From contig JAJEKV010000144.1 of assembly GCA_021234155.1 (NCBI GenBank), positions 806,001 to 870,000 of the forward strand: a stretch of DNA of 64,000 nucleotides, written 5' to 3'. The number at the start of each line of letters is the position of its first letter. The stretch's first letter is position 1. This stretch comes from Isoetes taiwanensis. Taxonomy: Eukaryota; Streptophyta; Lycopodiopsida; Isoetales; Isoetaceae. Positions 35,801 to 45,290 of this stretch are shown here, piece by piece. Under the pieces are notes generated by a model. That model was not told the DNA's origin, searched no databases, and was given only the letters and a program-made list of their open reading frames with translations. The position numbers were made by a program, and so were the translations under genes.

Positions 35801-38800
35801 CCAAGAAGACGAAAGTTTTTTTATTTCATCGTTTTAGTTTTTCTATTTTCATTTCTAAGCATATCTCTAGATGGCTGCAAATGTGCCCCTAGCTGGACAT
35901 GATTGGTGTATATCTGATCTCATAGACCCAAGTGGTCTCTCATAAACATACTATAATCTTTCTTTCTGTTACATAAGAGGAAACAAGAACGAACTGTTCC
36001 ACATATAGATAAGAATGACACAGATATATAGGCACATGACGGTGCCACCCGCACAAATGTACACGTCACACACATATGTGGGCGTCACATGAGTAGGTGC
36101 TAACTTATAACACAAACTCAACGGCAATACACAGAAGTCATGACGTAACTAGCTCAGTCCAAAGGGGTACAGATGAAAGTCTTCAGAAAAATAAACTGGC
36201 AGCAAAGAAAAGACATAGACAGCCCTTCGCAAGAGTACCTCAAATTTTGAAGCAGCATAGATAAAACTACAGTTGCTTGATTTTCAGTATTTTGGTTTGG
36301 CATTCTACTTTTCGGCACGTATCTAAGAGGCTACAGCGTGCCCCTAGATGTTTGTGACATGATGTAATAATTGGTCTCGTTGAAAAAGATAAGAACCAGC
36401 TCATACGGCATGATCTGGAAATTTTATACATATCAAAGACATGGTTAACTCGAAGTGATCTTCCTACCAAGATGCAATCCTTGAGTTCAATGAACATGGT
36501 TTCATTGAGCGACCAGGATATTTGAATATTCACCTTGCACATAAAGTGAGACATGCTATTGGTCAGCTCAGGGTCTCATCTCATCAGCTTGAGATTGAAG
36601 CTGGTCATGCTAGTAGACCCAAGGTGGAGCGCTCCAAGAGGATCTGCAGACTGTGTCACTTGAATGTAATTGAGTCTAAGGAACATTTCATCTTCACATG
36701 TCCAGTCTATTATGAAATATGGGGCAGATTCCATTGCCTATTTCGGGAACCTACCTCCCTCTCCAAACTGATCGCCTATGAGGACCAGAAGTGTATAGCT
36801 CTTTTCCTTCACCAAATGACTGTGCATACAAGAAATCTATTGAAGGAGCAAGCTGGGGGAAGAGTGGGACATGAAAATGATCCTACACAAAGACTGATCA
36901 CTCTCTTTCTTATTGGAGGTGATAATGATAATAAACGGAAGTCAGGTTCTCTTCCAGGACCATCTCATCCAATCTCAAAAGGAGTAACCATGAAAGTGTC
37001 TAGAAGAAGAAAGCGGACAGTAAAGGAAAAACATAAGCAGTCCTTCAAAAGAGAAAACGAGTCTGGCATCACTTTATACTTTGAGCCCATGGCCAAGAAG
37101 ACAAAAGTTTCTTAATTTCATTGTTTTATTTTTTCTTTTTCTTTTTTTAAGCAATATCTCTAGGTGGCTGCAAATGCGCCCTAGCTGGACATGATTGATG
37201 TATATTTGGTCTCATAGACCCAAGCGGTCTCTCGTAGATGTTAATATAATCTTTCTTTTATCGTGCAAATTGCAGAATTGTATGCTTGAGATGCTGAATA
37301 ATGTTGTGACTTCTCATTCTCCAATTCATCTACAATTCCTCTTCCAGTAGCAATTGCACCTAAATAAATTTCCGTAGTGTCCTGAGTTTTAACACCAGTG
37401 GTGATGTGCTTGTATTTGGGGTGCTTGTATTTGGGATCTACAAGCAAGTGTCGGAATGCAGATATTAGTTCTTCACCCAATGCCTTGAGCTTGTTAATAT
37501 GCTCCTGCAGGTTCTTGGAGCCTGATATATCAAGCTGCTCCATCTGATCTTTGATCATCACCTGTTTTCAAATGTATCTATTTTCCAATTCCTGTCAAAT
37601 TACATGGAATTTCCAAGACTCCTTGAAGTTTTTTATAGGATCCGAGCTGCCGAAGATCTGCATTACTCATTTTCTGTAGAAATACTGCCTGAGTTCTGCA
37701 TTTAGGTTAAAATCCCGAAAATGTCAAACTAAGCTTGTAAATCTGTCAAAAGCGACCTGATTTTTGCTCCCCTGAGCATGCCAGTTCTCACTCTCCAGCA
37801 TCTCTTACTATGCAGATCACTCCAGAAGGCTCTAATACCATGAAGAGATCTGAGATTAACACGGAAATGATATGTTGAAATGAACCAAATACAAGAGCAG
37901 AAAGAGGAAGGCGTTCAAAACTCTTCGGGTTGCAAATAACTTAATTACGCTAGAAAGTAGCTGGCCCATACTTTACCAAAAATGACCACTTTAACTTTTA
38001 GATTATGCTGTAATTTCGTTCTGTAATTTCCAGAAAGCAAGCTTCCCTACTTACCAGCTCCACTGAGAAATACAAACAGAAATTGTGCCATAAGTGTGTT
38101 CACATTTGCAACCAAGAGACAATATGGAGAGAAGGCAGCAACTGGTGATCCATTAAATGTAGTCGATAACGATAATCTGAAAAAACAGAGATCACTGTTC
38201 TTAAGAAAAAAACTAGCACACACAGTTATGCTAAAACATCCAAAAATAAAACAAGTACTTCTATGCCATGATGATATATAGGAGAAGTGTATTTGGAAGG
38301 GGTTTGGGGACTCTTCAGATCACTTCAGAGTTACTACTGTTATGACATCTTTGTGGAACCTCATTGACAAGGCCACCCCATTTTTCATGCAAGAATTTAG
38401 ATGGAGCTCCTCCAAGGGTAAGTTGACCTGAATGTGCTTGTTTGGGAGTATAGTACTGCATGTCAATGGCTCAACATGCACTGGCTTAATTTTACCAAGA
38501 CGTCTAGATCATCAGGCCAATTAAACATTCGTTTCCCATGAAGCCTGATTAAGCCTGACTGGACAAATAAATGGTTTTTCTAATAAGCAAATGTCATGGT
38601 TCTTAGCCCCCGTGAGACATGTTGATGACATCCCTGTAGCCTTTCAGCGCATCTCATAACCACCAAAGTACCTTAATGTGCATACAGAAACAGCAAAGCA
38701 GACACGTCTATGCCACTGTCAACAAGATGTATGCATTGGAATAGAAAGTCAGTGCGGTTCACTTGGCTACCGCTGTTATATTCAATGTCCTACTGTTGGT

Positions 38801-40385
38801 AAATCAGCATAGACTTGAAGAATAGAAAGTCATATGAAACTAGTTCTTAGATCAAACAAGTACTTGGTTAGTATTGGGTCATAAACATGTATAGAAGAGA
38901 TTTCATGCACTTACGCATAAAGGAAAACAGCACTTAATGAGCCAAAACAGTTCTGAGTTGCCTCTGAAAGAGGTACAATATTGTCATCAGCACCCATTAC
39001 ATCTTGATATGTGAGTCCATCCATGTCAAAGAGCAACAAAGGGGTAAAAACTAGTGCAAGTGCTACTGGAGCAAGGAATACGCCAATAAGAAAGTACCCA
39101 AATGACATCTGCAAAGTTATATTGGTCAATCAACATGGAACAACTTCAAGCTGATAAATTCTCAAGATACCTTTAAGCAAGCAACATAGAAGTCTTGCAT
39201 GTAGGAAATAACACTTTTGTCTTGGTGAACAAATAAACCTTCCATGCCTTTCCTGCCTTTAGCCCTTGACTGGAACCCGGTTTTAGCACCTTCAAACATG
39301 GCAGCTCCCATGCCTCCAGCATCTTCTTTTAGGCTACTTTGCTGCTGCAAAAGCTCCTCGATATGTTTTTCCTCTAGGAGATCATTGGGAGCCGACCTGA
39401 TATTTGCCGCCATATGGTTAGCAAAAGCAACTGTATGCTTTAGCCTTCTCCATCTATTCCTGGCTCCTATTGTCTGTGAGTTTGTCCCATTACTATTCCC
39501 CACAGGTTCTGTGGGCCCTTTTTGACTAGGAGCAGCTTCGGCAGCATCAGCATATAGAGAACCTGGAACAGTTGTTGTTGTTAAATGTGGGGAGGCATTA
39601 GAACTCCCTAATTTGCTCTGTCCAATTTGAGGGGAAGTAATCTGATGAGTGTTGGCAAATTGTGAAAGAGGATTTGAGTCCTCGAGAAGGGGTGACATAC
39701 TCTGTGTAAAGTTGAATACAGGTGACAATTCAGATGGAAGATTTGGTGTCATGACATCCGTCGTCGGTTGCCCTGCATGGTTGGGGATACCTAGATCTCT
39801 TGTATCTGTGGAAATACCGATGGCTTCTATTACAGTTGTGCCAATAGATGAACTTAAAGAGGAGAAATCAATTTGCACTTTGTTCCTAGATGGATGTTGT
39901 ATTCGTGGCTGAATGGTTACCTCAGATCCTTTGGAGGCCAGATTGCTCATGCATCTGCTATCATCATAGTTTGGACAACCAAAAGTAGAATTATTTACTT
40001 TCTTTGTTGTTTCTTGGCGTATACCTAATTTTCCAAAACCTTCTCTTGACCTCCTCTTCTCAATTCTGGATCTTCCCATTTCATCCATTCTATCAAGGAA
40101 AGCATTCTTAGATGTTGTATCTTGTTTTCCCAATTTGCCCCCATAATCCTTGTAAGCATGAAATAGATTCGACTGAGCAGAGATATTTTTTGGTTGTCCA
40201 TTTTCAACCATATCCTCTGTTATAACATCAGCAGTACTGATCTGAGTCTCGGTAGATAGACGAGGCGAATAGAAGGCCAGACCTCCATCATAGTGTGGAG
40301 TGTCGAGTCCTGTTTCTTCAATTGAGCAAGCTGCAGAGAACTTGAGGCGAAGATTATCCCGCTTCCATGAAGATTTGCCGGACAT
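26889..40385 (-). CDS. Kir-type (IRK fold) inward-rectifier-like channel protein, seven exons, atypical pore
   Basis: Exons: 40385-39171, 39108-38915, 38176-38055, 31708-31561, 27762-27601, 27306-27184 and 27104-26889. The N-terminal 400 residues are Ser/Thr-rich and probably disordered. Then come a slide-helix-like QDFYVACLK, TM1 (FGYFLIGVFLAPVALALV), a pore region (ALSLSTTFNGSP, about 470-481), TM2 (LMAQFLFVFLSGA) and a Kir cytoplasmic domain. Matches to the latter are DLELVRPE, MVRHIIDKKSPVYG, GLERTSMQ, DGDVEWDGDYLDFIH and DHSKIDQL, in the order seen in KirBac/Kir proteins. Kir tetramers conduct K+ through a TxGYG filter; here that position reads TTFNG. Total about 725 aa. All splice sites are GT-AG, but exon 3 to exon 4 does not keep frame by one base, so an annotation, sequence or gene defect is possible there. 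Intron 3 (6.3 kb) and intron 4 (3.8 kb) are filled with retroelement fragments. The family call rests on ordered motif matches. Confidence 0.72.
28660..28881 (-). mobile_element. Ty1/Copia reverse-transcriptase fragment
   Basis: The reverse strand reads LHKTKYIKKFLEEFPILEYK followed by GTKL and a D-x-x-G-x-Y pattern. This matches the Copia segment usually of the form Q-x-KYI-x-x-LL-x-x-F-x-M-x-x-CKP-x-x-TP. It is a short, decayed piece inside intron 4 of the Kir-like gene, in the same orientation as the primer-binding site at 30.72 kb, so both may be one degraded element. Confidence 0.65.
30717..30729 (-). other. Retroelement primer-binding site (initiator tRNA-Met type)
   Basis: The complement reads TGGTATCAGAGCC, the plant initiator-Met primer-binding site. 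A leader typical of Copia elements follows in the reverse direction (GACTCAAGAGGATCGACC). The presumed LTR end lies just above 30730. It marks the 5' end of a Copia-like element whose body has decayed toward 28.6 kb. Confidence 0.7.
31108..31343. repeat. C-run/G-run block with repeated CCGGATTCTTCCAAGG motif
   Basis: Runs of 6-8 C near 31108-31146 are followed by runs of 6-8 G at 31241, 31261, 31283 and 31330. The G-runs are separated by GGATTCTTCCAA or GGATAATAC units. The block can pair internally or form G-structures. It lies in intron 4 of the Kir-like gene. Confidence 0.6.
33057..33668 (+). mobile_element. Truncated LINE 3' end, copy A
   Basis: Begins abruptly at TTGAGTCTGAGGAACAC, within the zinc-binding segment found complete in copies B and D, and ends GGTCTCTCGTAGACGTTAATA followed by a (CTTT)n microsatellite tail. 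A 5'-truncated insertion in intron 3 of the Kir-like gene, on the opposite strand to it. Confidence 0.8.
34690..35968 (+). mobile_element. Truncated LINE 3' end, copy B (RT thumb to tail)
   Basis: Carries the thumb region after the RT (CFKADFQDVPAKLHLFNTLV, then LYGVLMWGMD) and the Cys/His segment CRLCHLNVIESEEHFIFTCP (about 35470-35530). It ends in the shared 3' terminus GGTCTCTCATAAACATACTA and a TTTCTTTCTG tail. Frames are broken near 34930 and 35070. The same family as copies A, C and D. Confidence 0.85.
36165..36390 (+). mobile_element. Truncated LINE 3' end, copy C (very short)
   Basis: Only the last ~225 bases of the family are present: the AAAGAAAAGACATAGACAGCC region, a CTAGATGTTTGTGACATGAT region and TTGGTCTCGTTGAAAAAGAT. 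It abuts copy D directly, so D or C inserted at the junction. Confidence 0.6.
36391..37258 (+). mobile_element. Truncated LINE 3' end, copy D with open C-terminal frame
   Basis: A 197-aa open frame (36522-37115) contains the zinc-binding segment CRLCHLNVIESKEHFIFTCP and a very basic tail (KVSRRRKRTVKEKHKQ) that may act in nucleic-acid binding or nuclear import. It is about 95 percent alike by eye to copy B over the shared part. Ends GGTCTCTCGTAGATGTTAATA plus TCTTTCTTTTA. Confidence 0.85.
37259..37700 (-). mobile_element. Copia-type gag (UBN2-like) remnant
   Basis: The reverse strand reads WKFHVI, then ELENRYI, then MIKDQMEQLDISGSKNLQEH and INKLKAL, the pattern of Copia gag proteins (an L-E-x-x-Y segment, then M-rich helix and HIN-x-x-x-x-L). 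In-frame stops interrupt it. Upstream on the same strand lies a primer-binding site, so this is the 5' end of a second degraded Copia element, cut by LINE copy D at its 3' side. Confidence 0.55.
37827..37840 (-). other. Retroelement primer-binding site (second Copia remnant)
   Basis: The complement reads TGGTATTAGAGCC, one base different from the initiator-Met site, directly after a sequence ending CTCTTCA that would be the LTR end. The gag remnant follows about 130 bases downstream on the same strand. Confidence 0.6.
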
Positions 40386-41565
40386 TAGTACAAGTATGAA
40401 AGAATTGGTTCATCCAAATCCTGAAAAGAACGAGGTCCATAGGCATCCATGATAGACCTGATTACCTAAAACCTCATCAGGAGAGCAGCTCCTTAAGAGG
40501 AGCAGAGGAGCATTGAATGTGTAGCACAAAGGTATTTTGCCAAATTATTCTATGTAAAACTGATCTGCAATCATGGTTGAGTTCTATAAGCCCTTTCTTT
40601 CATTGAATATGCTTACGCCATAGCTATAGTTTACAATGCTCCATAAGAGCAGACACTGACGACTACATTCTAGCTCCATTCTTCATATTAGCAGACCAAG
40701 AAGAATCGAACTGAGATTCAGCTGGAAGGTAACAGATAGCTCACCTGTAGGCCTCTATCACCTGCCATAACAACATGTCTCACCCTCTGTAGGCGGCGAA
40801 GCAAGGAGTGTAAGGACTAAAAAACTCAATCAAAGACCGATGTTTATCTTCGGAATCAAACAGTCACGTGCTGTTTCTGTTCTGATAACATTTTATAAAT
40901 CGAGCACGTGGTGCTGCTAGACTTAAGGTGAGATTAACTACGGCATTTAGAACTTAACTTTAGAACTTAACTTTTAATTAGAGTTTCAGACACCTCTGAA
41001 AATTAAGAGGCTCGACATATTCCACTTTGCCTGTCTTTATGTATGCCAAGGTAATTGTCAGCCAATAATCCCTGTCCTTTAGAAAATAAAAATATAACCG
41101 CCTATCTCTTATGGGAGGAAAGGTTAACATCCTGTTCTTGATCTGATTGTTTTTCAAAAGGACATGCATGATCGTGGAATCTCATGCGCAAACACTCCAT
41201 CTTAATATGGAGACTTTTAGTGCCACGTCAATAAAAGAAGCCCATTCTAATGGAATCTCACCCTTAGCTAGTAAAATGGTAATTACAAGAAAATTGAGCT
41301 CTCCTATCCAGCTTTAAGCTTATAATCAACTCTAATCACTCTTTTTTTAAGTACAAAAAAGATAGGAGCCGTTGCTTTAACCATTGAACTTTGATAGGCA
41401 GATCATGGCTGTACACGTGACAAGGAAAAAAAAACGTGGAGGCGGAAGCAGTGGGCGACCCCTCCGTCTTCAGATCCGGCGCCAGGAGCCGATGCTTGGC
41501 TCTCCATCTTCAGATGCTTGACCGATGATTGGAGCTGGAACAATCAATTATGTGCTATGATGAGG
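40386..41565. other. Upstream flank of the Kir-like gene
   Basis: Presumed promoter and 5' UTR of the reverse-strand Kir-like gene. No convincing TATA box was identified. Short open frames look random. Confidence 0.4.
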
Positions 41566-41733
41566 CCGGAACCTAGCTATTCTGAAACCATCTCTAAAAC
41601 TCTCCCTAAAGAACAAATAATCCGGAACCTGGCTATTCTGAAACCATCTCTAAAACTCTCCCTAAAGAACCAGTAATCCGGAACCTAGCTATTCTGAAAC
41701 CATTTCTAAAATTCTTCCTAAAGAACCAGTAAT
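41566..41733. repeat. 56-bp tandem repeat, three copies
   Basis: CCGGAACCTAGCTATTCTGA starts copies at 41566, 41622 and 41678. Copies one and two are nearly identical, and the third has a few changes. Three copies without spacers is a minisatellite, not a CRISPR array. Confidence 0.9.
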
Positions 41734-41859
41734 TGAGACAGAGTATGCATACATACTAACCGAATAGTGGCGCAGGCTATGATCGAAGGATAAGCACAGA
41801 CAAGAAATAAAAGATGGATTCAACTCAAGCCAAAGTAGATCTACAAAAAATTAATTAAA

Positions 41860-43275
41860 AGATAAGATAAGATAAGAGAATTTTTACGTCCACGGGAACC
41901 CAACGGGTTATGGGACGGCACATGCAAGGGCAACAGCCCATCTAAAACCTGGGGACTAGGCCCCATACCAAACACAATAACCAAATATTAAAAGGCTACC
42001 AAGAAGAAGATAATGTTAATGCTAGTGGTAATTTTGTGCTTCTAAAATTATCTAGACATAGCCAATCCAAGGATTGGAAGGCCATTGGTCTAGAATAATT
42101 GCTGCGCCTCCCCTGTACACTGCCCATTTCTTTTGCAGGCGGGCTGCCCTCACCTTGCAGAGCTCCTCCTTACGGTTACACAATTGAAGAGAGGAGAGGT
42201 TCTCCTGTACTGAGAAACTAGTCCCTCTGAGATGGTTTCCATGTTGAAGGACCTGTAAGCGGCTAAGAGTGTCTTGAAATTGAACCAAGAGATGGCGAGG
42301 ACGATCAAGTCTTGCCGCTCCTACCCTAGTAGCGGAGACAACTTCACCAACCTTCACATGCATGACATCAGTGAAAAAATGCAAAGCTACATCCACATCA
42401 GAATGGGCATCATCTTCTGCCTCTGCAACCCCTATAATACGCAAGTTCAGGCTCACGGTAGCGAGAAGATCGAGGAGTTGACTGCCCGGTACGCTAGCTT
42501 TCGACATTGCGACTCCTGGTCCTCTTGGGATTGTGGAGATGTCTGTACTCCCACCTCAACATGTTCCCTTTCTAATGTCTGCACTCCCGCTTCAACACAA
42601 TGTTTCTTCTGGGGCTCTAATTACGTATCCGATTCATGCATCTTGAGGCATCGCTTTGTGCCCACATCTTGTGCTTTAGGGTGCGGAGCGAAGGCATGTA
42701 TTAACTGTAATAAGTGTGTCCATCTCTCAATAGATACGATCATAGATGTAGCTGTCATTCCTCCCTCAGAATGAATGAGTCGTACCTGGTCACGAAGTGT
42801 ATGCGGCAAACACTGAACTTGCAGGTCTAGAGCACTTTGGAGATCCTCCCGATCTTGGAAGGTAAATGTATCAGACATGCTTGTGCCGATATGAAGAGGC
42901 CGCTGGGGACCAAAAAGAGAAGATGGCAAATCCATTATTACACTGGAATTAGCTTGCCCCTGACCATGGAGCTGTATGCTAGACCGAGCACTTGTGGGAC
43001 GAGGGACCTTTTGCATGAACAATGATTCCTGAGTAGTTCCTTTGTAGGAAACGGGAGAGCAAAGGCTTTATCTGTCAATCGGTTCAATCACTCTGACCCC
43101 ATGGGTAGGCAGTTTGGCAGTGGAGGATTAGACAAGATGGAGCTCAAGCTGGCCACAACCAAGAAAAAATGAGACGTGTGAAAAGCGAAGAAACAACAAA
43201 GCCCCAACTCACCAGCCGCAAATAGAATTATTGGAGCAAAGAACCAATCCGACGGCTCACATGTTTTTGGCATTA
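41860..43275 (-). mobile_element. ORF1-only (half-LINE) non-LTR element
   Basis: On the reverse strand a leader is followed by the ORF1-like protein listed separately, then a short 3' UTR (CCCATAACCCGTTGGGTTCC) ending GGACGTAAAAATTCTCTTAT and a CTTAT microsatellite tail. The tail style (GACGT, AT-rich, TCTCTT, then a pyrimidine microsatellite) resembles that of the LINE copies at 33-37 kb. No endonuclease or RT lies between ORF1 and the tail. A half-LINE of the HAL1 kind, or an internally deleted LINE. Confidence 0.5.
42052..43022 (-). pseudogene. L1 ORF1-like nucleic-acid-binding protein, interrupted
   Basis: The C-terminal block reads HFFTDVMHVKVGEVVSATRV, then RPRHLLVQFQDTLSRLQVL, RGTSFSVQENLS and KWAVYRGG. 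This is the pattern of the L1 ORF1 C-terminal RNA/DNA-binding domain (a V-x-x-x-x-R-V-G line, then RPRP-x-LV-x-F). The N-terminal block (43022-42621) contains FQDREDLQSALDLQVQCLPH. A gap with stops around 42510-42620 separates the blocks, so the frame is broken or shifted. Confidence in the domain rests on these aligned motifs. Confidence 0.6.
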
Positions 43276-43539
43276 AAAAAATCTTGAGCCGTCATGAATC
43301 TATATTGGGAAACCTAATTGGGCTATTGGGAATTTAGGGGGCTTCTTGCATTTAAGATATCCAAAAACTTACGAAGCAGAATCTTAACGTTTGAGGCATA
43401 TTTGAAAAAAAAAAACTAACAAAAAGGCACAACAGAAGTCTTAGGCAGTATTAGGCTTGGATTCAATTTCTAATTAGAAAAGCATATACTGGACAAACTA
43501 TTAGTCAAAGTTATATTCAAGCTAGATTGAGGAGAAGAA

Positions 43540-43640
43540 AATAATAATGATGTATATTTATAATAATAATTATTAATAATAATATATAATTCGAGCTAGT
43601 TATATTCAAGAAATTAATAATAATATTGTTTAAACGGAGT
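43540..43640. repeat. AAT-rich microsatellite
   Basis: Imperfect AAT/ATT trinucleotide runs (AATAATAATTATTAATAATA). Confidence 0.8.
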
Positions 43641-43859
43641 ATGAAGTGTTGTTCAATTTTTTTCTTGTAAATGAAATATGAATATGTAGCATAATAACAG
43701 GGGGTTACTTTTAGATTTTTATACGTTTTTTCACATGGTTTTTCTATGATTTCGTTGTTGTATTCGTTGAGGTGTACTAAATAGTATTTCTAGAGTGCAC
43801 CTTTTATGGGCCGTTGATTTTCGTTGGTTGGAACAATCCGAGGGTTGTTGTCTTTCTCT

Positions 43860-44012
43860 GCATGTGTTTGTGCATGAACACTACGCATGTGTATGCATGT
43901 GCATGTGCACCTGCATGTGCATGTGTGTGCATGTGTATTGTGCATGTGCAAGTGCAAGTGCATGTGCATGTGTGCATGTGTGTGCATGTGTGCATATGCA
44001 TGTGTACTTGCC
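43860..44012. repeat. TG/CA-rich alternating purine-pyrimidine tract
   Basis: GCATGTGCATGTGTGTGCAT-type sequence for about 150 bases, almost strictly alternating purine and pyrimidine. Open frames on both strands here are His/Cys/Met/Val-rich artefacts of the repeat. Such tracts can adopt Z-DNA. Confidence 0.85.
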
Positions 44013-44843
44013 CTCTTGGATTCTTATTCTTGGGAGTGGATTTTACTACCACGAGATGGATTTTTGCTCACACTTACAAAGGTATTTATTTTTAATGTTT
44101 CTTTGGTTAGCATAATGTTTTTTTTTTTACGAGGTATTGGTTTCACGATTCTACAATGTAGTCTTTGCAAAACCCCTTTTGTTTCCTTCCTAAGATTTCT
44201 TTGCAGATTCAAGTTTAGGCCCTCTGTTTGCTTCCAACTCTTGGATATTCACGGCTGCCGGATTGTTCATAGCACCCGACCTTTAGCTTCAATCAACAAA
44301 CGGATTCTTATGCACAACAACAAAGGATCCATGCCCTTTTCCATGTCACCTTGATTAGTCAAATAGTGGCCACAAGAATGCATTTATATTGTAGGTTTGG
44401 AACTTTAATCGAACCATAAGGTGAATCATGCATTACCTTTAAGCTAGAGATGGAGCATTCAAAATCATATGGATTGATAAACAATGGTGTCATTGTGAAA
44501 GAGAAATAGTTGTAGCGGAAGTAACAATATGTAGCATAATAATGGGGGTTTTTTGTGTTGCAATTTTATGACTTTTCGAGGAATAATGGGATCAATTTGT
44601 TCTATCTTTATGGTAACTTTTACTTATGTTCTATTTGTTTTATTGTCATCAAATTCAAAAGCTACGGTGATGAAAGCCTCAAATGAATTCTAGTTTTTTT
44701 GGTTTGAATTCTAAAATTTTTTGTCACACGGGCGGGGGCGTCTCTAAGGCCGAAGAAGGGCAAAAAAAATTTTTTTGCAACACAAACCATTAACATCCAA
44801 CATGTAAAAATTAAATCTCCCAACACATAACAACCATTGACAT

Positions 44844-45290
44844 TAACAACCAACACATAACTACCATTGACATTAATTAACACAACCATTGGGTCCAACA
44901 TATTTAAATTAAAATCCCCCTTAAACCCCCTTTGGTTTGGGTGCATATTCACGGGGGGTGGCGTAGGGCGTGAGAGCCCTCATAATTGTATTTTGCACGT
45001 ACAAAAACAACATCATATAGTATTCTGCTTGAAATCTTATAGTATTTTGCGAATCTTGTTATACAGTATAGCAAATTTTGTACTTGCATACCCCACAAAC
45101 GAGGAACTTTACGTACGGTATAGATTAAGGAATAAGGGGTGAATATGCCTATCCAACGACTCGTTGCGGAGTCACCCAGGTGTGAATATGCACCCAAACC
45201 AAAGGGGGTTTAAGGGGGATTTTAATTTAAATGTGTTGGACCCAATGGTTGTGTTAATTAATGTCAATGGTAGTTATGTGTTGGTTGTTA
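44844..45290. repeat. 109-bp near-perfect inverted repeat with 229-bp spacer
   Basis: The left arm (44844-44952) and right arm (45182-45290) are complementary over 109 bases with about one mismatch seen, including CCCCCTTAAACCCCCTTTGG and its complement. The left arm is preceded by extra CAACACATAAC/ACCATTGACATTAA units in tandem. The spacer holds no gene. A fold-back element, a MITE-like unit or a long-hairpin RNA source are all possible. No target duplication was found. Confidence 0.85.

Noticed and set aside
37241..37561. Reverse-strand frame MIKDQMEQLDISGSKNLQEH considered as an exon of the Kir-like gene
   Set aside because: It reads as Copia gag, continues upstream with in-frame stops and follows a retroelement primer-binding site. 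It does not fit the Kir domain order or phase.
41566..41733. Three regularly spaced repeats that might suggest a CRISPR array
   Set aside because: The units are directly adjacent with no unique spacers, in a eukaryotic context. It is a minisatellite.
43790..44115. Several overlapping His/Cys/Met-rich open frames on both strands
   Set aside because: They are translations of a TG/CA tract. No domain and no splice or start context.
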